Positions 24,321 through 33,422 of a stretch of 64,000 nucleotides of DNA are shown one piece after another; the stretch's first letter is position 1, and each line of letters opens with the position of its first letter. The notes beneath the pieces were generated by a model. It saw only the letters and a list, made by a program, of their open reading frames with translations, made no database searches and was not told the DNA's origin. The position numbers and the translations under genes are program-made. Source of the stretch: Herbaspirillum robiniae (GTDB lineage Bacteria; Pseudomonadota; Gammaproteobacteria; Burkholderiales; Burkholderiaceae_D). Location: NCBI RefSeq assembly GCF_002213415.1, contig NZ_NJGU01000008.1, positions 236,600 through 300,599 on the forward strand. Reading direction: 5' to 3'.

Positions 24321-26594
24321 TCAGAAGTCGACCTGGGCCGACAGCACGAAGGTGCGGCCGGAAGCCGTGCCGACGTAGCCGTTCTGCATCACCCAGTAGT
24401 GCTTGTCGAACAGGTTCTCGATGTTGGCGCGATAGGTCACGACCTGGCCGGCGGTCTTGGTGATGTAGCGCGCGCCGACGTCCATGCGGGTCCAGCCCGG
24501 CACCTTCAGGGCGTTGGTGTTGTTGTACCACATGGCGCCGGTGTTGGTGACGCGGGTGTTGAGCGCCAGGCCGGTCAGCCACGGGGTGTCCCAATCCAGG
24601 CCGAGGTTGAAGTTGTGCTTGGGCACCGCACCGACTTCCTTGCCGTCGGTAGCGCCGCCTGCGGTGCTGGACTGCTTGGTGTCGAAGAAGGTGCCGCTGG
24701 CGTTGAAGCGCAGGCCGCGCTGCAGTTCGCCATAGGCGCTCAGCTCCAGGCCGCGGATGCGCGCGCGGCCGTTTTGCGTGGCGTAGGTCAGGCCGTTGAC
24801 CACCTCGGTCGAACTGTTGCGTTGCTCGATCTGGAACAGCGCGGCGGTGGTGGTGATGCGGCCCCAGTCGACCTTGGCGCCGGTCTCATACTGCTTGGAC
24901 TTGTACGGGGCGAAGGCCTGGCCGGCGTTCGCATACTGCGCGCCGGCGAAGCCGCCCGAGGTCAGCGCGGCGGTGTAGTTGGCGTACAGCGAGAGGTTCT
25001 CGATCGGCTTGACCACCACGCCCAGCACCGGCGAGATCGCGGTCTGGTTGGAGGTCTGCGAGGCGCTCACCAGGCTGTGGTTGTAGACCTGCTGGCGACG
25101 CAGGCCGCCGATCAGGCGCAGGCGGTCGTCCAGCATCGACAGCGTGTCGGTCAACGCCAGGCTGGTCAGGCGCGTCTGGCTTTGCGGGCTGGGCTGGCCG
25201 CGCGCGGCGGTCACGGCCGGCAGGGCCACCGGGTTATAGATGCTGGAGGCCACGCCGGTGGTGTTGCCGTTGAGGAAATAGAAGTAGTCGGTCTGCTGGT
25301 CGAGCATGTTGCCGCCGACGATCATCGTGTGCTTGATGCCGCCGGTGTTGAAGCGCATGCGCATGCCCACATCGGCGGAAGTCGAGGTGACCCGCTGGTC
25401 GTAGTAGCCGTTGCGCACGCCGTACTGGAACAGCGCGGAGTTGACCAGCACGTCGCCGTTGGAGTTGCTGACGGTAGCGCTGGGGAAGCTCTGCGCCGAT
25501 TCCGCCACGTGATAGCCGACCGCGCCGTAGGCGGTGATGTTGTCGTTGACGTCGTATTCCAGGCGCGTGGTCACGGCCTTGTCGTCGGACTGCAGGGTGT
25601 TGCCCGGATACAGGTTGGTGCTGCCCGAGGGCGCGCTGGGCATCGAGGTGACGTTGGTGCCGATGCTGTATTGCGGGCGGAAGTTGCGCGCATCTTCGTG
25701 CTGGGTGTAGGCGTCCAGGCTCCAGCGCACGCGGCTGCCGTTGTAGTCCAGGCCGATCGAGCCCATGCTCTGCTGCTGCTTGCTGTCGGACAGGCCGGTG
25801 TTGCCGTCCGCGTACAGCGCGTTGACGCGGATGCCCCACTCCTGGTTCTCGCCGAAGCGGCGGCCGATGTCGCCCTTCAGGCCAAACTGCGAATTGGACA
25901 GGTAGGTCGCCGTCACGCTGGACACCGGATCCTCGTGGGCGCGCTTGGCCACCAGGTTGACCGCGCCGCCGATGCCGCCGGCCGGGCCCATGCCATACAT
26001 CAGCGTGCCCGGTCCCTTCAGGACTTCAATGCGCTCGACCATGGCGATGGGCATGCGGGTCAGCGGCACCATGCCGTACAGGCCGTTGAACGCCACGTCG
26101 TTGGCCGACATGGTGAAGCCGCGGATCTGGTAGCTGTCGCCGAAGCCGCCGTTGCCGTTGGTGTTGCGCACCGACGAATCGTTGGCGATGACGTCGCCGA
26201 TGGCGCGCGCCTGCACGTCTTCGATGCCCTGCGAGGTGTAGTTGGTGGTGCTGAACGGCGTATCCATCACGCTGGCCGTGCCCAGCACGCCCAGGCTGCC
26301 GCCGCGCGCGACCAGTCCGCCGGCATAGGGCGCGGTGGGATCGGCGTTCTCGACCACGGTCACGGTGGGCAGCACGGCGTTGCTGTTGCTGCCGGTGGCA
26401 GTGGTGGTGGTGGTGCCGGTCGCGGCGGCCGGGGCCGTGGCGGCAGTATCGGCGGACGTCGACGCGGTCTGCGCATACGCCATCGGCGCCGCCAGCATCG
26501 GCGCCATCAGCACCAGGTGGCGCGCGGCGGATGCCACGGCTTTCATCTTAAAAACGGAATTGCGTTGGCGCATCGACGCCTGGACCTGCCCCAT
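24321..26594 (-). CDS. TonB-dependent siderophore receptor
   Basis: A 757-residue outer-membrane receptor. It has an N-terminal signal peptide with a cleavage region after AAPMAYAQ, a Thr/Ala-rich linker with a TVTVV TonB-box-like segment, a plug domain (QIRGFTMSANDVAFNGLYG, RIEVLKGPGTLMYGMGPAGG) and a 22-strand barrel ending in the usual aromatic residue (AQVDF). AAAGG sits seven bases before the ATG. It probably imports a ferric siderophore using TonB energy. No clear Fur box is visible upstream, and no siderophore genes lie nearby. Confidence 0.93.
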   Translation of the reverse strand: MGQVQASMRQRNSVFKMKAVASAARHLVLMAPMLAAPMAYAQTASTSADTAATAPAAATGTTTTTATGSNSNAVLPTVTVVENADPTAPYAGGLVARGGSLGVLGTASVMDTPFSTTNYTSQGIEDVQARAIGDVIANDSSVRNTNGNGGFGDSYQIRGFTMSANDVAFNGLYGMVPLTRMPIAMVERIEVLKGPGTLMYGMGPAGGIGGAVNLVAKRAHEDPVSSVTATYLSNSQFGLKGDIGRRFGENQEWGIRVNALYADGNTGLSDSKQQQSMGSIGLDYNGSRVRWSLDAYTQHEDARNFRPQYSIGTNVTSMPSAPSGSTNLYPGNTLQSDDKAVTTRLEYDVNDNITAYGAVGYHVAESAQSFPSATVSNSNGDVLVNSALFQYGVRNGYYDQRVTSTSADVGMRMRFNTGGIKHTMIVGGNMLDQQTDYFYFLNGNTTGVASSIYNPVALPAVTAARGQPSPQSQTRLTSLALTDTLSMLDDRLRLIGGLRRQQVYNHSLVSASQTSNQTAISPVLGVVVKPIENLSLYANYTAALTSGGFAGAQYANAGQAFAPYKSKQYETGAKVDWGRITTTAALFQIEQRNSSTEVVNGLTYATQNGRARIRGLELSAYGELQRGLRFNASGTFFDTKQSSTAGGATDGKEVGAVPKHNFNLGLDWDTPWLTGLALNTRVTNTGAMWYNNTNALKVPGWTRMDVGARYITKTAGQVVTYRANIENLFDKHYWVMQNGYVGTASGRTFVLSAQVDF

Positions 26595-26772
26595 GATCTG
26601 ACCTTTCGTGTTGTAAACAAGGAAACCAGGACGCTTCCAATCGAGAAAAAGAAGCGTTCTTATTTCGATGACACACGAAAATCAAAAAGGGATCAGCCCG
26701 CCGCGAAAAATCTGCGACCGATGCAGCAAGGCAACTCCGGCCGCCGGCGTCGCCCTGATCCGGCAGTCCCCT

Positions 26773-27801
26773 TCAGGGCTCCACCAGCCCCAGCCTGATC
26801 AGGCTCTCGGCTGTCGCCAGCACGGCCTCTTCGCGCGGACGCGGCGACCAGCCCAGCAGCCGGGCGGCCTTCTCGCCGCTGGCGTTCATGTTGATGCCCA
26901 GCAAGGGCATCGCCGCGCGCATGGTCGGGTCCTTGCGCGCGGCCAGGCGGGCGACCCAGTTGGGCAATACCTTGGTGGGCACCTTGTGCGCGGCCGCGCC
27001 GAGACGGCTGCGCAGGATCTGCGCCAGCTCGATCATCCACATACTCTCGCCGGCGATGGCCAGGAAGCGCTCGCCGGCCGCGGCCGGATTGGTCATCGCG
27101 CGCAGGTGCAGGTCGGCGACGTCGCGCACGTCGACGAAGCCGGAATTGATCTTCAGGCATCCCGGCTGGCCGTCCAGCATGTATTTGACCAAGCGGATGG
27201 AGTGCGAGAAATCCGGCCCCAGCACCGGGCCCAACACGGCCACCGGATTGATCGCGCTGAGTTCCATGCCGCGCCCTTCGCGGGCGATGAACTCCCACGC
27301 GGCGCGCTCGGAGAGCGTCTTCGACTTCTGGTAGGGCGCGACGTTGCCGTTGAGGTCGCTCCAGTCGGTTTCATTGAAAGGGCGCGGCATCGCCGTATGG
27401 CCGGCGCAGATGGCGCCGAAGGCCGAGGTCAGCACCACCCGTTTGACGCCGGCGTCGCGCGCGGCCCGCAGCACGCGCAGGTTGCCGTCGACGGCCGGGC
27501 CTATCCAGTCCTCTTCGCGCACCTGGGCGCCCGACGGTGTGGGCGAAGCGCCGTGCATCACGTAGCGGCAGCCGGCCGCGGCCTCGCGCCATCCGGCATC
27601 GGCGCTCAGATCGGCGGCGACGAAGGCCAGGCGATCTCCCGCCTCCACCCCGCCGGTCCTGAGGTGGTTGCGCACCTCTTCCTCCCGCGCCAGGTCGCGC
27701 ACCGTCGTGCGCACCCGATAACCCGCCTGCAGCAGCGCGATCATGCAATGCTGCGCGATAAAGCCGGTGCCGCCGGTCACCAGTACCAGTTGTTCGTTCA
27801 T
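26773..27801 (-). CDS. NAD(P)-dependent epimerase/aldehyde reductase (extended SDR)
   Basis: A 342-residue extended SDR with TGGTGFIA at residues 9-16, the active-site Tyr-Lys as PYQKSK and a substrate-side segment NPVAVLGPVLGPDFS, resembling dihydroflavonol-reductase-like aldehyde or ketone reductases. The ATG at 27801 has AGGA six bases upstream, better than the ATG at 27807. It is divergent from an AraC regulator, which probably controls it. The natural substrate is unknown. Confidence 0.85.
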   Translation of the reverse strand: MNEQLVLVTGGTGFIAQHCMIALLQAGYRVRTTVRDLAREEEVRNHLRTGGVEAGDRLAFVAADLSADAGWREAAAGCRYVMHGASPTPSGAQVREEDWIGPAVDGNLRVLRAARDAGVKRVVLTSAFGAICAGHTAMPRPFNETDWSDLNGNVAPYQKSKTLSERAAWEFIAREGRGMELSAINPVAVLGPVLGPDFSHSIRLVKYMLDGQPGCLKINSGFVDVRDVADLHLRAMTNPAAAGERFLAIAGESMWMIELAQILRSRLGAAAHKVPTKVLPNWVARLAARKDPTMRAAMPLLGINMNASGEKAARLLGWSPRPREEAVLATAESLIRLGLVEP

Positions 27802-27920
27802 GTCCATTCCTGTCTACCCGCCCGGCCGACATGGCCGGGTTTCCGTAAGCAGGAAGATAGGCGCGCAAGCCCGGATTAGGAATGCTTGTAAATCCCTTTT
27901 ACTTGCGCAATAGTACGGAA

Positions 27921-28847
27921 ATGCAGACCGACCCGTTTTCCGACATCCTGAAATTCACGCGCGCGCAAACCCTGGCGACCGGCGGCTTCACGGCCGGCGG
28001 CGACTGGGCCATCCGTTTCCCGGCGCCGGAGAAGATCAAGTTCTTCGCCGTCGTCAAAGGAAGCTGCTGGGTCCACATCGACGGCGAAGCCCAGCCGGTG
28101 CGTTTCGATACAGGCGACGTCGGCCTGCTGGCGGCGCCGCGCGCCTTCGTGCTCTCCAGTGCGCCCGGCCTGACGCCGGTGGATGCGATGGCCTTGTTCT
28201 CCGGCGCGGTCAACGCGACGGCGACGCTGGGCGACGGCCAGGACTTCGCCCACATCGGCGGCCACGTGCTGCTCGACCCCACCAGCGGCAAACTGCTGCG
28301 CGACGTGCTGCCGGCATGGATACACGTGCCCGCGGCGACGCCGCAGGCGGCCAGCTTCAGGTGGCTGCTCGACCGCCTGATGGAGGAAAGGACCCACGGC
28401 CTTCCCGGCAGCCAGCTGGCGTCGGCCCAGCTGGCGCAGCTGCTGTTCATCCAGATCCTGCGCGCCCACCTCAACAACGCCGGGCCGGCGCCGACCGGCT
28501 GGCTGCGCGCGCTGGGCGAGCCGCGACTGGCGCCCGCATTGCGGCTGATGCACGGCGACCCGGCCCGCGCCTGGCGCCTGGAAGAGCTCGCCGCCGCCTG
28601 CGCCATGTCGCGCACCACGTTCGCCGCGCGCTTCAGGGAGGCGGCGGGAGTGGCGCCGCTGAGTTATCTCGCCCAGTGGCGCATGCGCCTGGCGCAACGC
28701 GCCCTGCGTGAGGACGACACGCCGGTGGCAAGCCTGGCGCAGTCGCTCGGCTATACCTCGGAAAGCGCGTTCAGCAACGCCTTCAAACGCATCACCGGCA
28801 GCGCCCCGCGAACCTATCGACTGGCGGCGCAGGCGCCTTCCGAATAG
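27921..28847 (+). CDS. AraC-family regulator with cupin domain
   Basis: A 308-residue protein with an N-terminal cupin_6-type domain (FFAVVKGSCWVHIDGEAQPV, TGDVGLLAAPRAFVL) and a C-terminal AraC double HTH (EELAAACAMSRTTFAARF, then SLAQSLGYTSESAFSNAFKR). The ATG at 27921 is chosen because an upstream frame start adds residues outside the family. It is divergent from the epimerase/reductase gene. Effector unknown. Confidence 0.87.
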   Translation: MQTDPFSDILKFTRAQTLATGGFTAGGDWAIRFPAPEKIKFFAVVKGSCWVHIDGEAQPVRFDTGDVGLLAAPRAFVLSSAPGLTPVDAMALFSGAVNATATLGDGQDFAHIGGHVLLDPTSGKLLRDVLPAWIHVPAATPQAASFRWLLDRLMEERTHGLPGSQLASAQLAQLLFIQILRAHLNNAGPAPTGWLRALGEPRLAPALRLMHGDPARAWRLEELAAACAMSRTTFAARFREAAGVAPLSYLAQWRMRLAQRALREDDTPVASLAQSLGYTSESAFSNAFKRITGSAPRTYRLAAQAPSE

Positions 28848-28870
28848 GCGCAAGCGCTTGCGCCGCCGCT

Positions 28871-29689
28871 TCAGTCCGGCAACGAGCGCGCATAGTCGTC
28901 CAGGTCGCGGTGCTCGCGCAGCACCTGCCGGTACAGACCCTGGAATCCCAGCCAGGCCACATAGTCGGACGCCAGGTGGCGCCGCGTGGCGCGCGCCTCC
29001 TCCGGCGTCAGCGGCTGCAGCGGACCGCTGGCCTCGGCCAGCAGCTGGACCTGCGCGCAGCGCTCCATGGCGATGAAACGATAGATCGCCGAATCCACGC
29101 TCGAGCCCACCGTGAGCAGACCATGGTTCAACAGGATGGCCGCCTTGCGCTCGCCCATGGTCTGCGCGATGCGCTCGCCCTCGTTCATCGCCAGCACCAC
29201 GATGTCGCCGCGGAAGACGACATGGTTCTCATAGAACAGGCAGGATTCCTGGTTGATCGGCTCCAGCAGTCGCTCGCGCGCGGCGAAGGCGCGCCCGTAG
29301 GTGGTGTGCGTATGCACCGCGGCGGCCGCGGCGTGGTTGACGCGATGCAGGCCGCAATGAATGGCGACCGCCGCCGCGTTCACCGGGCCGGTCCCGTGAT
29401 GCACCTGGCCGTCGACGTCGATGCACATGAGGTCGTCCGGATGGATCGTCGAAAAGTGCTGGGCGTACTGGTTGACCCAGTAGCGGTCGTGATGCTCGGG
29501 GTCGCGCAGCGTGACGTGGCCGGCGATGCCCTCGGTCAGGCCGAAGCGCGCCAGCAGGCGGAACGACGCCGCCAGCCTGAGCTTGCGATGGCGGCGCTCG
29601 GTAGCGATGTCCTCATATTCGCGCGGCACCGGAAGCTTGCCGCCGATGGGGGTGGGAATGCTGTAGTCGTTGAGTTCGTTGGAACACAT
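28871..29689 (-). CDS. Class II aldolase/adducin-family protein
   Basis: A 272-residue protein. The zinc ligands typical of class II aldolases are present in AAVHTHTTYGRAFAA and ILLNHGLLTVG, with GIAGHVTLRDP near residue 55. Starts further upstream give non-conserved sequence, whereas the ATG at 29689 has AGGGAC before it. Family members cleave or decarboxylate sugar phosphates or related acids, and the specific reaction is unknown. It is divergent from an MFS transporter gene, suggesting a small catabolic locus. Confidence 0.85.
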   Translation of the reverse strand: MCSNELNDYSIPTPIGGKLPVPREYEDIATERRHRKLRLAASFRLLARFGLTEGIAGHVTLRDPEHHDRYWVNQYAQHFSTIHPDDLMCIDVDGQVHHGTGPVNAAAVAIHCGLHRVNHAAAAAVHTHTTYGRAFAARERLLEPINQESCLFYENHVVFRGDIVVLAMNEGERIAQTMGERKAAILLNHGLLTVGSSVDSAIYRFIAMERCAQVQLLAEASGPLQPLTPEEARATRRHLASDYVAWLGFQGLYRQVLREHRDLDDYARSLPD

Positions 29690-29984
29690 GGGTCGTCCCT
29701 GGCATGGAAAGCAAAAATTCTGCGTCAGCGGCATGGCTTCGTCCATGGAGGTTTGCGCACCGGCCTGTGAATTTTCCGCGCATGCGCCTCCGGCTGGAAA
29801 ATAGTCGCCGCAATGGTGCGCGCACGCCCTGCCGGCGGGCATTTGCGCACCGCCCGGGGGCAGGTGCACCGGCTCTTCCAAAGCGTCACAGGGCGGCTAC
29901 TTTTTGTAGGTTGTCATGCGAATTCCACGGATGCTTAAATGGGTTTCGCAACGCGCCCCTGATAAACGATATAAACCATTGATC

Positions 29985-31319
29985 ATGCCAACCGCCCACG
30001 CCGATACCCAAAGCACCTTGCCGCCGGAGCTGACCAGACGCATCCTCTGGCGCCTTGGCCCCCTGCTGGTCCTGATGTACGTCGCCGCCCAGCTCGACCG
30101 CGCCAATGTCGGCTACGCGGCGCTGACGATGAATGCCGAACTGGGCATGACGGCGGCGCAGTTCGGCCTGTCCACCAGCCTGTTCTTCCTCGGCTACATC
30201 CTGTTCGAGGTGCCGAGCAACCTGTTCATGCATCGCTACGGCGCGCGCCGCTGGATGGCGCGCATCCTCGTCAGCTGGGGCCTGCTGTCGTCGCTGACCA
30301 GCTTCGTGCCCAACACCCAGTGGTTCTATTTCGCGCGCTTCATGCTGGGCGTGTTCGAGGCCGGCTTCTATCCCGGCGTGGTGTTCTACCTGACGCTGTG
30401 GATGCCGGCGCGCAACCGGGTCTGGATGATGTCGCTGTTTACCATGTCGATTCCGCTGACCGGCATGCTGGGCGCGCCGGTGTCGACCTGGATCATGGAG
30501 CACGCGAGCATCTTCGGCATGACCGGCTGGCGCGCGATGATCCTGGTCGAGGGCGTGCCGGCCATGGTGCTGGGCCTGGTCGCCTGGTTCTTCCTGCCCG
30601 ACGGCCCGCATGCGCTGCGCAGCCTCAGCGACAAGGACCGCCAGGACATCCGCAAGGCGCTGGCCGGCGAAGAGCAGGCGGCAGCCGGCGCCGTGCAGCC
30701 GGGCAATGCGCGGCGCGCGCTGACCAGCATCCGGGTGTGGGGATTGGGGCTGGTCTACTTCGGCATCAACTCCGGCATCATCGGCCTGCTGTATTTCCTG
30801 CCGCAGGTGGTGAAGACCTTCAAGGGCAGCGCCGACTATTCGCTCACCCAGATCGGCCTGATCACCTCGGCGCCCTTCGCGGTGGCGGTGGTCAGCGTGA
30901 TCGCCTGGGGCCGTTTCGTGAGCAACAAGCGCATCAACGCCTACTATGTCATCGGCCCCATGATGTTGTCTGCGGTGTCGCTGGCCGGTGCGCTGTACCT
31001 GTCCTCGCCGCTGGCCACGGTGGCGGTGCTGGCGGTCGGCACCTCGGCCTGCTTCTGCAGCATCAGCCCGTTCTGGCAGATGCCCAGCCGCATCCTGACC
31101 GACCGCGCCGCGGCGGCCGGCATCGCGCTGGTCACCAGCATCGGCGTGTCCTCCGGGTTCCTGATGCCGTGGTTCATCGGCTGGGTGCGCGACACCACCG
31201 GCAACTTCCAGCTGGCCTTCATCGCCATCGCCGTGGCGATGACCGTGGGATCGGTGCTGGCGCTGCTGCTGGACACCGACCGGGGCCGCGTGGCGATGCC
31301 GGAGCCGGTGCTAGAATGA
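29985..31319 (+). CDS. MFS transporter, anion:cation symporter (ACS) type
   Basis: A protein of about 444 residues with 12 predicted helices. Motifs LMYVAAQLDRANVGYAAL, EVPSNLFMHRYGARRWMARI and FMLGVFEAGFYPGVVFYL are characteristic of the ACS family that imports organic acids such as tartrate, phthalate or glucarate. A start at 29916 with TAGG upstream would add 23 residues and is possible. The aldolase gene is divergent and the LysR gene follows by 25 bases, fitting uptake plus catabolism of an organic acid (inference). Confidence 0.87.
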   Translation: MPTAHADTQSTLPPELTRRILWRLGPLLVLMYVAAQLDRANVGYAALTMNAELGMTAAQFGLSTSLFFLGYILFEVPSNLFMHRYGARRWMARILVSWGLLSSLTSFVPNTQWFYFARFMLGVFEAGFYPGVVFYLTLWMPARNRVWMMSLFTMSIPLTGMLGAPVSTWIMEHASIFGMTGWRAMILVEGVPAMVLGLVAWFFLPDGPHALRSLSDKDRQDIRKALAGEEQAAAGAVQPGNARRALTSIRVWGLGLVYFGINSGIIGLLYFLPQVVKTFKGSADYSLTQIGLITSAPFAVAVVSVIAWGRFVSNKRINAYYVIGPMMLSAVSLAGALYLSSPLATVAVLAVGTSACFCSISPFWQMPSRILTDRAAAAGIALVTSIGVSSGFLMPWFIGWVRDTTGNFQLAFIAIAVAMTVGSVLALLLDTDRGRVAMPEPVLE

Positions 31320-31344
31320 GCGGATTGTCCATGGAGATCCGCCT

Positions 31345-32268
31345 GTGTCGCTGCGTCGAGGAATACCCAGTCTGACAGCCTTGCAGGCGTTTGAAGCGGC
31401 CGCCCGTCACCAGAGTTTTTCCAAGGCGGCCGATGAATTGCACCAGACCCACGGCGCCATCAGCAAGAAGGTCAACGAGCTCGAGGCGAGCCTGGGCGTG
31501 GAACTGTTCCGCCGCGTCAACCAGCGCCTGGTGCTCACCGAGGCCGGCGCCGAATACGCGCACCGCATCCGCATCAACCTGGAGCAGATCCGCCAGGATA
31601 CGCGCCAGCTGGTCTCCAATCATGAACGCACCACGCTGCGCGTGGCCGTCGGCGTGACCTTCGGCTCGCAGTGGCTGGTGCCGCGCCTGTCGCGCTTCCA
31701 CGAACACCATCCCGGCCTGCAGGTGCGCCTGATGGGGCGCGACCAGGCGACCTACTTCAACGACCTCAATTTCGACATCGCCATCCACTTCGACCGCGCG
31801 CCCCTGCCGGGCCTGGCCAGCAAGGTACTGCTGGCCGACGACGAGGTCTGCCTGGTCGCTTCACCCGCGCTGGCAGCCCGGTGCGCCGGCGGCGATATCG
31901 CCGCGATGCCGTGGATCCATACGCGCGACCTGCCCGCGGCCTGGAGCGCATGGAGCGAATCCGCCGCGCAAGGCCGCGACGAACACGGCCGGCACGACAT
32001 CGGCGACCATTACTTCGATTTCTTCGTGATGGCGATCCGCGCCGCGGTCTCCGGCCTGGGCGTCGCCCTCCTGCCGCGCGTGCTGGTCGAACAGGAGCTG
32101 GCCACCGGACAGCTGGTGCGCATCGGCGACTACGCGGTGGTGAACGCGCAAAAGGCGTATCTGATGTTCCCCGAGCAAAAGCGGGAATGGGCGCCGCTGG
32201 CGGCGTTCGCCGCGTGGATGGAAGAGGAAATGGCCCGCTACCGCAGCGCCGCCCTGCCGTCGGCTTGA
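31345..32268 (+). CDS. LysR-family regulator (GcvA-like)
   Basis: A 307-residue LysR with GTG start, an HTH of the GcvA type (LQAFEAAARHQSFSKAADEL, THGAISKKVNELEASLG) and a C-terminal effector domain. It directly follows the ACS transporter gene and may regulate both it and the divergent class II aldolase gene. Effector unknown. Confidence 0.88.
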   Translation: MSLRRGIPSLTALQAFEAAARHQSFSKAADELHQTHGAISKKVNELEASLGVELFRRVNQRLVLTEAGAEYAHRIRINLEQIRQDTRQLVSNHERTTLRVAVGVTFGSQWLVPRLSRFHEHHPGLQVRLMGRDQATYFNDLNFDIAIHFDRAPLPGLASKVLLADDEVCLVASPALAARCAGGDIAAMPWIHTRDLPAAWSAWSESAAQGRDEHGRHDIGDHYFDFFVMAIRAAVSGLGVALLPRVLVEQELATGQLVRIGDYAVVNAQKAYLMFPEQKREWAPLAAFAAWMEEEMARYRSAALPSA

Positions 32269-32323
32269 ACTCAGCACCCGCCCCCGGTTGGGCGCCGGCG
32301 TCTGCGCCGATTCCGGTGCGGCG

Positions 32324-32617
32324 TCAGCAGGAGAACTGCAGGACGGTTCCCTCCGGCCGATACGACAGATACGTCAGCTTCAGGTGCCTGCGCGCCGCCT
32401 GCACGCGGTTGAGCCGCACGGCGCGCTCGCCGATGTCGGCGTCGGTCGGGCAGTCGGCGCAGTCCACCGCGAACGGCCACTCCTCCGACGGATTCAGGTG
32501 GCGGCCCAGGGCGCGCAGGACGATGTCGCAGCTCAAGGCCGGTTCATCGACCTCGAGTTGAAGATCCTGCACTTCGGATTGATTCTCGCTTTTGAAGGCG
32601 ACCCAGAATTTAGTCAT
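32324..32617 (-). CDS. 97-residue protein, third local paralogue
   Basis: This protein has 97 residues from the ATG at 32617, which has GGAGG eight bases upstream. It is close to the paralogue at 3331-3624: LSCDIVLRALGRHLNPSE, WPFAV, RAVRLNRVQAARR and a terminal SYRPEGTVLQFSC. Unlike the other two copies, it sits in GC-rich core-like DNA and is itself GC-rich, so the family seems resident rather than recently acquired. Function unknown. Confidence 0.8.
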   Translation of the reverse strand: MTKFWVAFKSENQSEVQDLQLEVDEPALSCDIVLRALGRHLNPSEEWPFAVDCADCPTDADIGERAVRLNRVQAARRHLKLTYLSYRPEGTVLQFSC

Positions 32618-32767
32618 CTCTACCTCCGCCGAGTCGGGCAAATTCCCTACGGCTGAGTCCTATCGTATTGATGTATTGTCAATTCCGGCATCAGGATTTT
32701 CCTGCATGACCGGCGGCAATGACCGGCGCGTGCGCAGGATGGCATGCCGCTTGGCGCCTCCCGGTTT

Positions 32768-32781
32768 GTCTACTAAAATAG
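32768..32781. promoter_or_regulatory. Candidate operator upstream of XRE-cupin gene
   Basis: GTCTACTAAAATAG lies immediately before the XRE-cupin start codon (32786). The reverse complement of the acetyltransferase promoter at 33386-33399 reads GTCTACTATAGTGT, sharing GTCTACTA. This suggests one regulator, plausibly the XRE-cupin protein, acts on both genes. Confidence 0.45.
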
Positions 32782-32785
32782 CACG

Positions 32786-33346
32786 ATGACCAATGAACTT
32801 GACCAGCGCATCGGCGCACGCATCCGCCTCGAACGGGAGACCCGCGGTTGGTCGCTGACCGAGCTGGCGGAGCGCTCCTCGGTGTCGCGCGCGATGATCT
32901 TCAAGATCGAGCGCGGCGAGAGCAGCCCGACCGCCAACCTGCTGGCCAAGCTCTCCGGCGCCTTCGGCCTGAGCATGTCGGCGCTGATGGCGCGCGCCGA
33001 GCTCGGCCAGGGCCGGCTGCTGCGCAAGGCGGAGCAGCCGCTGTGGACCGATCCCGACAGCGGCTACCTGCGGCGCCACGTCTCTCCGCGCTCCGACCTG
33101 CCGCTGGACCTGGTGCAGGTGGTGCTGCCGGCCCACACCGAAGTGCCGATGCCGGCGGCGGCCTACGCCTTCATGCGGCAGCTGATCTGGGTCCTGGAGG
33201 GCGAGCTGGTGTTCGTCGAAGGCGAGCTGCGGCACGAGATGCGCGAAGGCGACTGCCTCGAGCTCGGCCCGCCGATGAACTGCATCTTCAAGAACGAGAG
33301 CGGCGCCGACTGCAAGTACGCGGTGGTGGTGCTGAGCCTGTCCTGA
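32786..33346 (+). CDS. XRE-family regulator with C-terminal cupin
   Basis: A 186-residue protein with an N-terminal XRE HTH (GWSLTELAERSSVSRAMIFK, IERGESSPTANLLAKLSGAF) and a C-terminal cupin domain (VVLPAHTEVPMPAAAYAFMR, VLEGELVFVEGEL). It lies 76 bases upstream of a GNAT acetyltransferase on the same strand, a frequent pairing. The cupin probably senses a small ligand and the protein represses itself and the acetyltransferase gene (inference). Confidence 0.88.
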   Translation: MTNELDQRIGARIRLERETRGWSLTELAERSSVSRAMIFKIERGESSPTANLLAKLSGAFGLSMSALMARAELGQGRLLRKAEQPLWTDPDSGYLRRHVSPRSDLPLDLVQVVLPAHTEVPMPAAAYAFMRQLIWVLEGELVFVEGELRHEMREGDCLELGPPMNCIFKNESGADCKYAVVVLSLS

Positions 33347-33366
33347 AGCTGTTCCGGCCCGGCTTC

Positions 33367-33399
33367 TTGAAGCGATCCACGAAGTACACTATAGTAGAC
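33367..33399 (+). promoter_or_regulatory. Sigma-70-like promoter overlapping candidate operator
   Basis: TTGAAG (33367-33372) and TATAGT (33390-33395) are separated by 17 bases, a near-consensus promoter for the acetyltransferase gene. The -10 element is embedded in ACACTATAGTAGAC, which shares GTCTACTA (opposite strand) with the site before the XRE-cupin gene. Binding there would block RNA polymerase. Confidence 0.55.
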
Positions 33400-33422
33400 T
33401 TTCATTCACCTTACTCAACAAG

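Noticed and set aside
26595..26772. Fur box upstream of the siderophore receptor
   Set aside because: No convincing 19-bp Fur-like palindrome could be found by eye.
24240..26798. An 852-codon open frame on the plus strand
   Set aside because: It is antisense to the TonB-dependent receptor. The translated sequence is His/Arg/Gly/Ala-rich low complexity, typical of a mirror frame in GC-rich DNA.
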